Below are positions 41,700 to 52,690 of a stretch of 64,000 nt of DNA, piece by piece. The position numbers and the translations under genes were made by a program. Numbering within the stretch: the first letter of the stretch is position 1; the number at the start of each line of letters is the position of its first letter. Location: NCBI GenBank assembly GCA_963691655.1, contig OY829327.1, positions 80,984,019 through 81,048,018 on the forward strand, in the 5' to 3' direction. The notes beneath the pieces were generated by a model. It was not told the origin of the DNA. It ran no database searches and saw only the letters and a list, made by a program, of their open reading frames with translations. Origin of the DNA: Toxonevra muliebris (lineage: Eukaryota > Arthropoda > Insecta > Diptera > Pallopteridae).

Positions 41700-42128
41700 C
41701 TACAACTCTTTTTCGTCAATTATTTGAAATAAACAAAAATGACTCTTTCCCCACAATTCAATAAAAAAAAAACGTACAATCTTGATTTTAACTCAAATTT
41801 TAATTCAAATTCAAAAAACTTTGGGCTTTTCGCGACATTTTGGTCAAAAATAGTAATTAAATTTCATTATTTTTTTTCGTAATAGTGTGCTCAGCAAATT
41901 TATTATCCGTAATAATAACTAAAGCTTTGCTGAAGACAATAAAGTTATGTTCAAAACAGTTTTGGGTCTATAAGCATATTAATATCTGAAGTCTTTAGCT
42001 AAAGACGGATTTCTCCTAAGCTAGAGCCAGTCCAGCCAAAACGCCAATAGATCTGAACTCAGTACACGCATGCGAAAGCAACCCCCTAGGTGCCCCGTTT
42101 GTCTCTCTTTTTGAGTACCAATTTTAAG
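41700..42128. other. Intergenic, no gene seen
   Basis: No feature was recognised. Confidence 0.35.
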
Positions 42129-42480
42129 TACAGTGTAATTATACATACATAGCTGGCTAGACCCATTTATACGAAATGTATTGTATTCAAATAGTATTAT
42201 TGATTAAAATAAAAACAGGCAAGGAATAGAGTTTCTGATTTATTAAAACAAACAAATTATTCTTAAGAACAGGTAATCTAAATAAGATTGTAAAGCAGAT
42301 ACTTACTTGAATGAAAAACCTGACATCTGACATATTAATCTTTCAGCTTCGTACAGAATGTTCTCTTATAAAAATCATTAATCTAAAATATAGAGCACAA
42401 TAGCTTCTTATTATGAATACATTGTTACGTTTACCAATAACCCAATAATTTTCATCTAAATAAAGACAAAGCCTACTAAA
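42129..42480 (-). repeat. Segmental-duplication block upstream of IR D
   Basis: Matches 32789-33150 and 49183-49420: CATAGCTGGCTAGACCCATT, CGAAATGTATTGTAT, TTCTTAAGAACAG in the same order. The minus strand includes VFIIRSYCALYF, homologous to the AFLIRSYCAFF piece in the C block. It shows that D and C are copies of a longer unit. Confidence 0.5.
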
Positions 42481-42489
42481 CCTAGCCAG

Positions 42490-42992
42490 GAAGTTGATTG
42501 TAAGCGTATTTTCACTGACTGCTCCAGAACAGAAATCGGTTCGGGTTCTGGGGTCTTTATTGAAAAGGATGGAGTGTACCTTCACTTCTTCTTTGGGTTC
42601 TATACTTCTGCTTTTCAAGCAGAAATTTCTGCAATCATCAAGGCAATGGACCATGTTATTGATAATGGTTGGAGAGAAAGGAGTATCTGTGTATTTCAGA
42701 AAATGAATCGGCTGACCTTCTGGCCCGAAAGGGTTCGGCAACTGGTTTCCTGGGCCCAGAACCTATACTCTATTTGTCGTCTACAGCCATCAAGACCACC
42801 ATTAATGAGTGGGTTGACTTGACCCACAATCATAAATGGGAGGACCTGAGTGGCTTTAGACAAACAAAGACCATGTTACCTGTTATCTCGAAGCGTCTAA
42901 CAGACTTTCTGTTATCACTTGACAGAAAGGGCTGTGAGCAGCTGGTGGGATTATATACAGGTCATTTCTCTTGGGCCTGCATATACTTCTAG
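42490..42992 (+). pseudogene. RNase H and C-terminal fragment of a non-LTR retrotransposon
   Basis: Frames near 42510-42700 give GSGSGVFIEKDGVYLHFFFG and FQAEISAIIKAMDHVIDNGW (E motif), then after a break ENESADLLARKGSATGFLGP, followed by INEWVDLTHNHKWEDLSGFR and a C-terminal LVGLYTGHFSWA. The segment with the middle Asp and the His loop is deleted. It is close in sequence to the fragment at 48177-49115. Confidence 0.72.
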
Positions 42993-44540
42993 GGTTAATA
43001 AAATTATATTTGCCCTCGAATGCCTGTTTTCTGAAATCCAGATAATATTAATGTTAGCATACAGATTTTGCTAGCTCAGCATCGTCGTATTCTCCTTAAC
43101 TAGTTTCATTTTGCCACCGTCACTTTTGCCGATGTTTGTTTTATAAATTTTATCAAAAAACTTACCAGACTTTAATTTAAATTAAATCTGCAAACTGCGT
43201 TGCTTGAAATATGCAAGATAATGATGGTGCCTGCATTGCCAACTATCTCTGTGGAAACTTGGGCACAGATTCGCAACAAAATAGTAGGAAATGAGTCAAA
43301 ATGATAATTTCATAGAAAAGCTCGATTTTTGTGGTTCGATACAGAGCCACCACACAATTTTACTAAAAATAAAATAAAATCCCTCGATGAACTTGTGAGC
43401 ACACAAAGAGAATTTCACAATTTTAATAAAGAAGAAAAAGAAAGGTTAGTAGTAGAAAATCCTAGTCCACAAAGTAGGAAGTACAAATGAAATCCGAAAA
43501 GGTTTAGAAAAGTGAAATTAAATAAACAAAGTAATCCAAGCATTTTGATATTTAATGGGATTAAAAGAAAAAGATCTCTCGCACAAAATATCGATGAAAT
43601 ATAGCAAAGGAAAATTCTGTTTATGCTTTCATTAGCTTTTAAAGCATACGGTGCAAAAATATGTTTCACCCACGTTTAGTCACATACACTGCTTGTTTGC
43701 TGCAATGCTGTCAAAATCAAAAAAAAATTGAGTTAAGTATGCAGAACTAAATGTTATTTAATGCTTTATTTTGTGTAAAATAATCATAACAGTATCTTAC
43801 GAGCTCTCCTCGTGAGAACAAAATGTATAGTTATTATGTTTTGTCATGTAGTAGTTCATTTAAATTCTTAATTGACTTATGGCAGTCTTGCAGCATACGA
43901 GCGACATTATCTTAATCATCTCCTGCGTACCTCAACGGTATGTCAACGGAAAATCGAACATACCCATTTATCTATGATTACAACGTGGACAAAGTCCCCA
44001 ACCCAACCAACTGTATGGGAATTGGTGGCAATGCGCCTGTATTAGTGCATAGTTGAATTCTCCCAAGGAAATCAACTATACACAAATAATATATATAATT
44101 TACAACATATACATCTCTGCGCTCCCTTACATAAACTCCATATTCCCAGTAGTATGATCTAGTATTAAATGGGACTATTTTTCTACTGTGAATGTGGATA
44201 TCAGAACGACAGTTCAAAGAAAAAATGATAACCAAAGGAGAAAAAGGTTAGAAAGTGCAGCACTCAGCTGAGCTTTCTATTAAAATTAAATAAAAAATAA
44301 AATAGTTAAAACCGCGCAAATAAAACGAGATATTCATGATAGTTTTTTTTAGGAGACTATGAAAATTAAATCTAGAGGTTAATTTTCAAAGTCATGACTT
44401 AAGTTCATGTTAATTTCGTTATTTGAAGTTATATATAAACAGGTTAATGAACAAATGTAGTCATCACAACAACAATGTATATAGAGACGGGCAAATCAGA
44501 CGGCCGTTTCGGAATCCGCCACAATTCCTCATCAGTGATC
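42993..44540. other. Intergenic, no gene seen
   Basis: About 1.5 kb with no convincing coding region. The short ORFs here are AT-rich and without family resemblance. Confidence 0.4.
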
Positions 44541-44665
44541 TTAGTGGTAGTTCTTAATCTTTCAATATCCCATATAAGCTACTAATATTTGAAATCATAA
44601 CCCAGAATTATGGATTTGATTCCAAATATCTTCACTGAATAGTGATATTGAAAGAAACTACCACT
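44541..44665. repeat. Small foldback
   Basis: AGTGGTAGTTCTTAATCTTT (44541) and AGTGATATTGAAAGAAACTACCACT (44641-44665) are imperfectly inverted around about 75 bp. Non-coding; origin unknown. Confidence 0.35.
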
Positions 44666-44891
44666 ACCGTTCTATACAATTATGTTCTTGTTTTTTTTTT
44701 TAGATAGTTTGATAATGGTGAGGTGCTCTTACTTTTATTGCTGCTTATCAAATTTTTGTTTCAACCAACGATCAAAATGCGGTAAGGGCTGGGATTTTTA
44801 ACAGCCTTTTTCATGTGTAAGTAACACGCTTCAGGTAATATCACACAACATTTTTCAACAACAAATGAAAATACATTTAATTTATTTTAAA

Positions 44892-46787
44892 CTATTTTGT
44901 TTTATTCGCAAAACCCTTTCTTTTAACCACTTTCTTCCTCTCCCTTCGCCGTCGTCGTCCATTCTTTAGACGATTCCAAATGACTTCACCAAGAAAGCAG
45001 CACAAACAAATCACAATTGCCACAAAGTATGCAATCCAAATCCAATAAAAATCCTCAACCTTTGCATCTTTATGCAATTCGAAATCATCCAACTTCTTTA
45101 TCTTTAACTTTCCTGCCATCAACATGTAATGAAAAGAAAAAGTTTTCCAATACTGCACCAAACCCGCGGCATATAATTCATGTGTAAATTGATTTAAAAC
45201 ATCACGATAGATCGAATTTTCATGCAGGGTTAAACATGAAAATGATGCAGCATTAAAACAAATATCACTCCGACGAAAAAGCGGACGATGGAAGTAACGC
45301 TGCTGTTCTGAATATAGTTGCCAAATATCCGAAGTAACCGTATACCCATAGTTCAAGTTAAATGAGTCACGTGCTTGCTTCACAAAACTACGTGACGATT
45401 GGATATCGAAGTGATCGGCATATTTCGCACGTATAACTGGAGGTACAGAGCGATAGCTTGGAGCATGCATTAGTATTTTCAATGATGACTTTGACAGATC
45501 ATCCATATTTGATATATATTTAACGAAAGGAGGGCGTGTTAGAAATGATTTCATATATGCGGTATAAACATTGCTATAAAATAATCCAGTGATGAAAAGC
45601 GATGTTAAAAGTAGTATAAATGATATTCGTAATTGACGATATGGTTGTGGAATTACTTGACCCAGGACTCCACGTATACTTAAGTTATTTAGAAAAATAT
45701 CCAGTATAGTGACTGGATAAATGCGCTCGTATGTATAAAGTAAAATGGAAAACAGTATCGAAAATATGAATTGTAGAATAACGACTAATACTGTAAAGCC
45801 TGAGCTTACGAATAGTAGAATTATATCACTTCTTGGTATTTCTTGTTCTTGCGGTAGCATGATACACGAATCACCAAACGCTATGGGATATGTGTACTCC
45901 ATGTAGCCTTGAAGTAAAGGTTGTGGTGTTGTGCTTACTGGAATATCGAAGGTGTCATTGCGTATTAATTTCAATATATCATCGGCATCGAGATATATCT
46001 TCGGTATGCATTTTGTATTTGTAGTATTAAAGTGTAATGTAGCATTTCGTTTATCAGCGAATGTCTGTATTATAAGCCATACGAAGCCAGTGACGCGCGT
46101 TCTTCCATATTTATCGACGTAGATTATATTACGTGGTTCTATATCGTTTGGTATTGTACGTATATTATAACCATGCAGATTATGCAATTGATTCGGGTAG
46201 ATATCAGCCATTTCCATATTGTCAAAGAAGTCACGCTTTTCTATATTAAAAGTAGGAAATTTTCTGTAACCGTAATAATTCCCGGTAGTATTAAGGTTCT
46301 GAAAAACAACAACGATATTCAACATTTTTTCTGCTTCGAAATATTTGAATATTTCTTGTAATTGTGTGCTTATGTCTGACACTGTTTCCTCTTGCTCATC
46401 AATCACAATCAAGACCCTCGCTAATCGCATATGCTGCAAGTTAGCTGCCAAGCTTTCAAGTATTCCAGTTTTTATCAAGTTATCCATACAAACTATAGCC
46501 AAAATATCTTGATCGTAATTTCCTCTCATATAAATTTGCAGTTTATCGGTTAATAATATTTTTGGCACATTTATGTTACTAAATATAGTTTCGGTAAAAT
46601 TATCAGTGCAACATTTTTCTGCATTCTTATGCAGCAACAATATAGTCTCAAATTCTTTTTGTTTATAAATATTTTTTATAAACTTTAGCATTATATTTTC
46701 TTCTCCTGTCTTATCCATATTCGAGCCACTGGTTTTTCTTAATCCGAAAATTAGAAGTATGAGCAATAAAACTCGGAGTGCACCCAT
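44892..46787 (-). CDS. Divergent ionotropic receptor E (IR52/IR94-like)
   Basis: An intact intronless ORF of 631 aa from ATG 46787, the position equivalent to the starts of B-D. Another ATG four codons upstream (46799) is in frame and possible. Signal peptide MGALRVLLLILLIFGLRKTS; S1 with NIIYVDKYGRTRVTGFVWLI; GDSCIMLPQEQEIPRSD, in which the Trp of the common GDWC is changed to Ser; TM1 about 330-352; pore LSIRGVLGQVIPQPYR; TM2 about 387-410; S2 with FRRSDICFNAASFSCL and LHENSIYRDVLNQFTHELYA; TM3 about 580-604; basic tail RRRRRERKK and KGFANKTK. Residues about 363-459 match B almost perfectly. The W-to-S change lies in the S1 end and could affect ligand binding or folding; otherwise the protein is complete. 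Confidence 0.92.
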   Translation of the reverse strand: MGALRVLLLILLIFGLRKTSGSNMDKTGEENIMLKFIKNIYKQKEFETILLLHKNAEKCCTDNFTETIFSNINVPKILLTDKLQIYMRGNYDQDILAIVCMDNLIKTGILESLAANLQHMRLARVLIVIDEQEETVSDISTQLQEIFKYFEAEKMLNIVVVFQNLNTTGNYYGYRKFPTFNIEKRDFFDNMEMADIYPNQLHNLHGYNIRTIPNDIEPRNIIYVDKYGRTRVTGFVWLIIQTFADKRNATLHFNTTNTKCIPKIYLDADDILKLIRNDTFDIPVSTTPQPLLQGYMEYTYPIAFGDSCIMLPQEQEIPRSDIILLFVSSGFTVLVVILQFIFSILFSILLYTYERIYPVTILDIFLNNLSIRGVLGQVIPQPYRQLRISFILLLTSLFITGLFYSNVYTAYMKSFLTRPPFVKYISNMDDLSKSSLKILMHAPSYRSVPPVIRAKYADHFDIQSSRSFVKQARDSFNLNYGYTVTSDIWQLYSEQQRYFHRPLFRRSDICFNAASFSCLTLHENSIYRDVLNQFTHELYAAGLVQYWKTFSFHYMLMAGKLKIKKLDDFELHKDAKVEDFYWIWIAYFVAIVICLCCFLGEVIWNRLKNGRRRRRERKKVVKRKGFANKTK

Positions 46788-47060
46788 TTGTGAATCCATC
46801 TTAATTGTAACTAATCTTAGTAATTCAATGTACAATATTTATTTTTAACGAAAATACAGTTACACGCTTAATTATGCTTGACAAGTGTTTGTTTGTAAAC
46901 ACACTGACACATCAATTGACTAATTTTGTATTTATTTAAGCAGATATTTTTCATAATAACTAATCAAAGTTTCAATTCCTTTCGCATTCTAATTATAACT
47001 ACATACACTGCGGCTCAAATAAATAATTTCACTTTCTTCAACTTGAATTTAATTCTTCAC
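46788..47060 (-). promoter_or_regulatory. Conserved 5' flank of IR gene E
   Basis: Palindrome region GACAAGTGTTTGTTTGTAAA (46880-46899) and distal block ATAAATAATTTCACTTTCTT (about 47020-47039) with CACTGCGGCTC beside it (47006). Order and spacing agree with D and C. Confidence 0.5.
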
Positions 47061-47395
47061 GTTTTTCATTCGTTCAAGTAATAAGAAAAAAATTAAAATC
47101 AATTTCTCGACCCCGATACTCCTTTGTTCTCCATTCCATGTACTTCATAAAAATACCTTTATTAAATTACAATTTTCTCAAGACCATATCTTTAAAACAT
47201 TATCATTTACTGCCCAATAAGATATTATTTAGGGATATAACCCCTTCATTTTCTTATTTTGAGAATTTCTCGGATGCTAAAAAAATTAGGGCATCTCCCT
47301 TGAAAGTACCGACATTTCGTCCGAAATTGGTGAGTTTATTCAATTTTTCATCTAAAATTTTTTAAGCTTCTAATAACACAGCCACACAAAAAAAA
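47061..47395. other. Intergenic, no gene seen
   Basis: AT-rich spacer with no recognised feature. Confidence 0.35.
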
Positions 47396-47640
47396 TGTTT
47401 TTTCGAGTCCGGGAGTCAGACCATGTTTATCATATGTTTTTGGAGTCGCTAAATCCGAATTCGAGGTCCGAAAAATCCGAGCACGTCAGGGTTCTAACAT
47501 AACCTCAAAAAACCTCATAACATTTTTTTCGATCTCGGGGGTCACACCATATTTATTATAAGTTTTTGGGATCGCTGGGGTCTAAAACACCGCAGCATGT
47601 CAGGTTTTCGAATTACCTTAAATAGCGAGGTATTTTGCAA
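47396..47640. repeat. Diverged tandem duplication, about 125-bp period
   Basis: Two adjacent units share TTTTTTTCGA, CACACCAT or AGACCATGTTTAT, GTTTTTGGRRTCGCT, and CA(C/T)GTCAGG in the same order, starting near 47396 and 47522. The identity is moderate and the exact period was not computed. Confidence 0.45.
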
Positions 47641-48176
47641 CCTGACATCCTGGGTTTTTTAGACGTCGGATAAAATTTCCAAAAATATATCGGACATTCT
47701 CTGTCAACAGGAGACCCCTGCCCCTCCTGTCCAAAATTGGTTAAGGTATTTTAGGACATGTTTGGGCTCAAATGAAAGGTTATTATCTCTAGTTTCGAAT
47801 GCAACATTTTTTGGTTTTGCATGATGGCGGACCAATATGGCGGCTGCAAGTCTACCAATTATTTTAATAGTATTTGGACTATAAGTTTTGATATAATACA
47901 GTCATATATGCTATATCCTATTGATTTCACAGTACAGTCCTATTGATTTCATACTGTAACACTATTAATTTAATGGTATAAAAAGTCATGTGACGTTTTT
48001 GTGATTAATAGGATGTTTTTTTGTGAGTGAATTTAATGTAATTAAATAAAAATGAATAAGTAAATAAAATATCTATAAAATATATATATTTTTTTTTGGA
48101 ACAGCAGAAGAAGTATTCAAGTATACAGAACTCAGACAAATTTTACGTCCATTGTACTATATCCAGTGTTCCCTTT
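47641..48176. other. Intergenic, no gene seen
   Basis: Includes a microduplication of CCTATTGATTTCA near 47917 and 47938. No coding sequence is recognised. Confidence 0.35.
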
Positions 48177-49115
48177 AGCTATTCTTTAAATCTACCAGAT
48201 TTATGAATAAATCTTAGCAGATCCTGCTGTGTTAGAAAGCTCAGGTGTTCGTCTCTCAACACTCCAGTACCAAATATGCTTACTCTGATCTGGCAGAAAG
48301 CGGGGCAGACGCTAAGAAAATGGTCTGCGGTCCGTCTCTTCACAGTCTTACTCCAAATCACAGGAAGCCCAAAAGGCACTAGCTCCTAGGCCAATCTTAT
48401 GCAAATGTTTGGCCCAAAAGAAGTGACCTGTATATAATCCCACCAGCTGCCCACAGCTCTTTCTGTTAAGTGATAACAGAAATTCTGTTAGACGCTTCGA
48501 GATAACAGGTAACATGGTCTTTGTCTGCCTAAAGCCCCTCAGGTCCTCCCATTTACGATTGTGGGTTAAGTCAATCCACTCATTAATGGTGGTCTTGATG
48601 GCTGTAGACGACAAAGAGAGTATAGGTTCTGGGCCTAGGAAACCAGTTTTCGTGTTTTCCAACACAATCAAACCAGGATTTACAATGCGTAACAAGTTTA
48701 GATGTGGTTAGAGGTTTAAGCAAGGATTTAAGCGCAGCCTGACTGCCACTAAATGCAGAGATACACCTTTCTCTATAAAGCCATAAGACTTTGTAAGGTG
48801 ATAAGCACCATGTTTTGCCAAAAATAGCCCTACATTGACAAAAAGCTGCAAATGCCTTGGATACCTTTAGCTCAACATGAGAACGCCAAAGAAGTTTGGT
48901 ATCTAGAATGACTCCTAGATATTTCACTTCTTGGGATAGCTGAATAGTGATTCCTCTGGTAAACTGGTAAAACGAGACCATCAATTTTCCTTCTCCTGGT
49001 GAAAAGAATAACACCAGTTTTAAGAGGGTTAACCGATAACCCGTTTGAGCAACACCAAGAGTCAATCAAATTCAGAACAGTTTGGGCCTTCCTACAAACA
49101 TACCCGAGCGACCCC
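48177..49115 (-). pseudogene. Non-LTR retrotransposon ORF2 remnant (RT thumb to C-terminus)
   Basis: In minus-strand order: SWCCSNGLSVNPLKTGVILF from the end of the reverse transcriptase, VKYLGVILDTKLLWRSHVEL (the KYLGVxLD thumb motif), then directly GSQAALKSLLKPLTTSKLV from the middle of RNase H, then KTGFLGPEPILSLSSTA, INEWIDLTHNRKWEDLRGFR, and a C-terminal part ending FIHKSGRFKE. Several frame changes break it. The first half of RNase H with two acidic residues is deleted. It is the same family as 42490-42992 but with a different internal deletion. Confidence 0.75.
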
Positions 49116-49182
49116 CAAATTACTCAAAACTATATGTCAAATCGCCAGTCCGATGGAAAAAACTTAATTTTGTGGCACAGTG

Positions 49183-49420
49183 TTATTATACATAAAAAGC
49201 TTGCTGAACCCATTCATGCGAAATGTATTGTATGTATGTATATGAAATTATTGATTTTTCTTGATATACATATCTTTGATTAATTAAATCAAATAAAATG
49301 TTCTCAAAAAAATATACATATATTTACTTAATTTGTCAAAAAACAGTTGCATCGATACCTACTTCAAGAAAAAGCCAGAGATCTGATATATTAATGTTTC
49401 AGCTTGGTGGAAAGTGCGTT
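49183..49420 (-). repeat. Segmental-duplication block upstream of IR E
   Basis: CATTCATGCGAAATGTATTG and neighbouring sequence match the blocks at 32789-33150 and 42129-42480. It is more diverged and shorter, and a retrotransposon remnant lies between it and gene E. Confidence 0.45.
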
Positions 49421-50260
49421 GCAAACATTACGTATTTATTTTCGCTTCCACAAGTTGTCGAAATATTAACCCTTCCATGCCCATGCTGCAATGTATGGCC
49501 CCACCACTTTTGGGCGGTAATGATGGCGCCATCTTGTGTCCAACATTCAAACCACAATATTGGTTTGGTAGATTGTAATTTTCTGTATTGATGCGCATAT
49601 ATAACGGTATTAGAAAACGCCAGCTGTCAAAAGTTATTGCAATTTTTATGTGAAAAAATAAGTTTTCACATAAAAATAAAATAAAAGGAAGTTTTTGATT
49701 TTCTATATAGTCGAAAGATATTCTTTCTATAAATTTCACACTGAATAATTGGTATAAATTTAAATTTTTTTTAAAAAAAAGTTATGCATTTCTATTTTAC
49801 TTGATGCTGCCCAACGAACTATATATGGTCTACTAGGTAATTTCATATTTTAACACTTGTAATTAAGATATTGAAAAAGTCATGGAACAAAAGTTGTTCA
49901 AAATGAAGAATGCTATTCCTTAATATTTTTTTAAACAAAATTTGTCTTGTTGGGCAAGGAAGAGTTAAAGAAATCTTCTTTCAAATCTACGCACATATGG
50001 TATTTAGTACTAAATGTGAATATGTTATTTATCATTTGATGAATTATTACAGTATGAATTTGAGAAACTAGTATGGTATTTTGGACCTTTATCTAAAATT
50101 TAAAACCGAATTGAGATGAAATTTTTCACAGCATATTTATAAGAATCTGTAAGAATGCACAAAATTTGCAATCATCTATTTTTTATACCTGGTAATTTTC
50201 TATTTGGGCCATAACTATTCATTTTTACATTTTTTGCTGAGATTTTTTTCTAAATTCTTA
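49421..50260. other. Intergenic, no gene seen
   Basis: No coding region is recognised in this stretch; it ends at the mariner target site. Confidence 0.4.
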
Positions 50261-50262
50261 TA

Positions 50263-50967
50263 TTAGGAGTATGAATGTACAAACTCGTATTTTTTTTCGT
50301 AATTTGGACATTTATTGTGAAAAAGTGATTGCAAATTTATTCTTTAAAGTATTGCCTATCGTTAGCCACAAACTTTTCCCATCTTTCTGGTAGCATACGG
50401 ATTCCGCGTCGAAAGAACTCCTCATCTTTTGAGGCTATCCACGAATCGACCCTTTTTTTGAGTTCTTCGAAAGAACGGAAGTGCTGTTCAGCCAGGCCAT
50501 GTGTCATCGATCGGAACAAGTAGTAATCAGAAGGAGCAAAGTCTGGAGAATACGGCGGGTAGGGTAGCACTTCCCATTTCAGCGTTTCCAAGTATGTTTT
50601 TACTTGTCTTGCAACATGCGGCCGAGCATTGTCGTGCTGAAGAATCGTGTCTATTCTCAAATTCTGGCCTCTTATCTTTAATGCGCGGCTCAAACGCATC
50701 AATTGTAGTCGGTAGTGGTCGCCAGTGATCGTTTCATTCGGTTTCAACAGCTCATAATACACAACACCTTTCATATCCCACCAAATATTCGATATTTTCA
50801 GCTATAGTAAAACACTTTTGTAAAATTATGAAAGTTATTTGACAGATCAATTCTTATAGTATTTTTGGCGCTCTTCGAGATAGAATAGCTGTCAATGTCA
50901 AAAAAATGGCGCGTATGATAGATATGAAGTTAGTCACAATTACGAGTTTATACATTCATACTCCTAA
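50263..50967 (-). mobile_element. Internally deleted mariner element with intact ends
   Basis: 27-bp inverted ends (50263-50289 and 50941-50967) match at 26 of 27 positions, starting TTAGGAGTATGAATGTA, with TA target sites at 50261-50262 and 50968-50969. The element is 705 bp, about half of a usual mariner (about 1.3 kb), and keeps the 5' leader and the C-terminal part of the transposase on the minus strand. Intact ends with a deleted interior make it non-autonomous, but possibly recognisable by a related transposase. Confidence 0.88.
50337..50800 (-). pseudogene. Mariner transposase, C-terminal part
   Basis: The frame reads IWWDMKGVVYYELLKPNETI, then ILQHDNARPHVARQVKTYLE (second catalytic Asp) and YPPYSPDFAPSDYYLFRSMT (third Asp of the DD34D triad), and ends NDRQYFKE. 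The N-terminal DNA-binding domain and the first catalytic Asp are missing through the internal deletion near 50800. The visible part has no stop, so the deletion may be fairly recent. Confidence 0.9.
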
Positions 50968-50969
50968 TA

Positions 50970-51600
50970 CATAGGAGATAATTTCTTTTTTTAATAATCT
51001 TAAAGCTTAATTTTGAAGGCGTAATTTATTATGTCATTCAGAACGCAATGCATATTGACTACAGCCTAGGCAATGGGAATTCATTGTGCTTCCCATCATT
51101 AAATACAATGGAGAGGCGAAATGTTAAGTTAAGTAAACTGAAGTAATTTATGTTACATAAGATTTCCCTTTTAAAAACATAATATTTATAAGCCGTAAAA
51201 CATTGGCATACTCATTAAAAATAGAAGGGCCTGCGATTCGAACCAGAGAAATTAGAAGCCTGACTTTTCAGGTTTTATTAACCGGTAGTCTTGAGTGGCT
51301 CTATGTCTATCTCAACGCCTTGAGTAAAGCAAATACTTCTGTCTGAAAGTTAGATAGTATAGGAGCACGCAAGGAGAATATCAGTGGGGACAGAGGAGGG
51401 AGGTTAGTGAATCATCCGCCCCTAGATTTGAAACATATGCTAATAATGTGAATGAAGAATACATAAATGTCATGTCAGATGCTAAGAAGATTTTGCCGTA
51501 GTGCAATCTGGCGCGAACGCAAAACGCTGATCTGACCACTCTAAGCATTGTGGATTGTGCTGTGTTCGTGATGAGTTCAATAGCCAAAGGATTTTTCGGC
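50970..51600. other. Intergenic, no gene seen
   Basis: No supported gene. A GATTCGAACC word at about 51236 looks like a B box but lacks a tRNA fold. Confidence 0.4.
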
Positions 51601-52690
51601 GTTATTGATGTGTAAACATTTTAGCTCACGGTATGGGCAAAATTTCAAATGTGTGAAATGTAAGAATAACTGTAACGTAAGATGTAAGATAACTGTAACG
51701 TCCAGTTTTCCTCTCGCTCGCATTACTGCGCGGCATGACTGTGATTCTCTAAACAACGAAGAGAAGAGAGAAGAGAAGAAGAGAGGGAGATATTAAAATA
51801 CGAGCCGAGTTTGTTTGCTTATGTTTCGATCAATTTACTCACACATATATGTACATACGAACACAAAATGTGTGTGTACATTTATTCGTGGCAGAATTAT
51901 TTGTTGGTGTTAAACGTATGGAGATCGACTATACCATACAAGCAGAGAAGTTGCCGTAGCAAACACAAGCGTTTGATAGGTTTTGCAATAAAATATAAAA
52001 ACAATATAAAATGATAAGTATTAAGGAATCTAGGTTTCAATAAATGTATAATCAAAATGTAGTGATAATGATAGCAAACCACGGCATTATAAAAATTTTG
52101 CTTTGTGCCTTAACCTTAGAAAGGCAACACTTTTTTATCTATGTAATTAGCAAATATGTTAAACAGAAAGAATCAAACTTATTTACTTAAAAAAAAATAC
52201 ATTGTTTCTTATTATTATTATTTTTATTTTTATTGCCCTGCATTTAAAAAGTAGTGGGGTGGCTGGTCACCCCTGTTGCCTTTCTAAGGTTAAATGCGGA
52301 AAGCAGTTATCGTCACCTGAGAATTGGTTTGGCGTATGTGTGTACAAATTCATATACCTATACGCCAAATCAATTCTCAGGCGACGTTATGTAAAATTTT
52401 CACATCTAATAAAATTTCAAATCGACAGGAAGAAAAACTTAAAGCGCGGAAAAAAAGATGCAATTACAGGTGCGTATATGCGAACATATCGTGTCCGATG
52501 CATTGAGTAAAAAAAAATGATGCAACTACGATTTGGTGCAATTGCAAAATATTTTTGCTATCACAACAACAAATATATATACATATATGCGATATGGAAT
52601 AAAAATTTGCATTTGCAATGATGTAAGACCATTTGCAATTTATAGTGGATTGGTAATAAATTTTTAAGTTTATAAAATAATTGTTTTAGT
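51601..52690 (+). repeat. Dispersed repeat, long copy with insertions
   Basis: Segments 51605-51740, 52095-52190 and 52390-52650 match 62524-63000 in order, so the two are copies of one repeat. The intervening pieces (about 51741-52094 and 52191-52389) are absent from the other copy and are probably insertions here. A short frame MCKHFSSRYGQNFKCVKCKN is conserved in both copies. Confidence 0.55.
52311..52386. repeat. Strong hairpin, 27-bp arms
   Basis: CGTCACCTGAGAATTGGTTT (52311) pairs with the complement ending AATCAATTCTCAGGCGACG (52386), with about two mismatches and a 22-nt loop. It lies in a segment absent from the sister repeat at 62.7 kb. It could be a foldback transposon tip or a structured transcript; no evidence decides. 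Confidence 0.55.

Noticed and set aside
42343..42741. 132-codon minus-strand ORF
   Set aside because: Its upstream half is the antisense of a retrotransposon RNase H fragment; only the last part is shared with the duplicated block.
43978..44235. 85-codon minus-strand ORF
   Set aside because: No family match; AT-rich spacer with chance open frame.
51225..51310. GATTCGAACC word suggesting a tRNA B box on the minus strand
   Set aside because: No acceptor stem, the T-arm does not pair and the A box is absent; at most a very old SINE trace.
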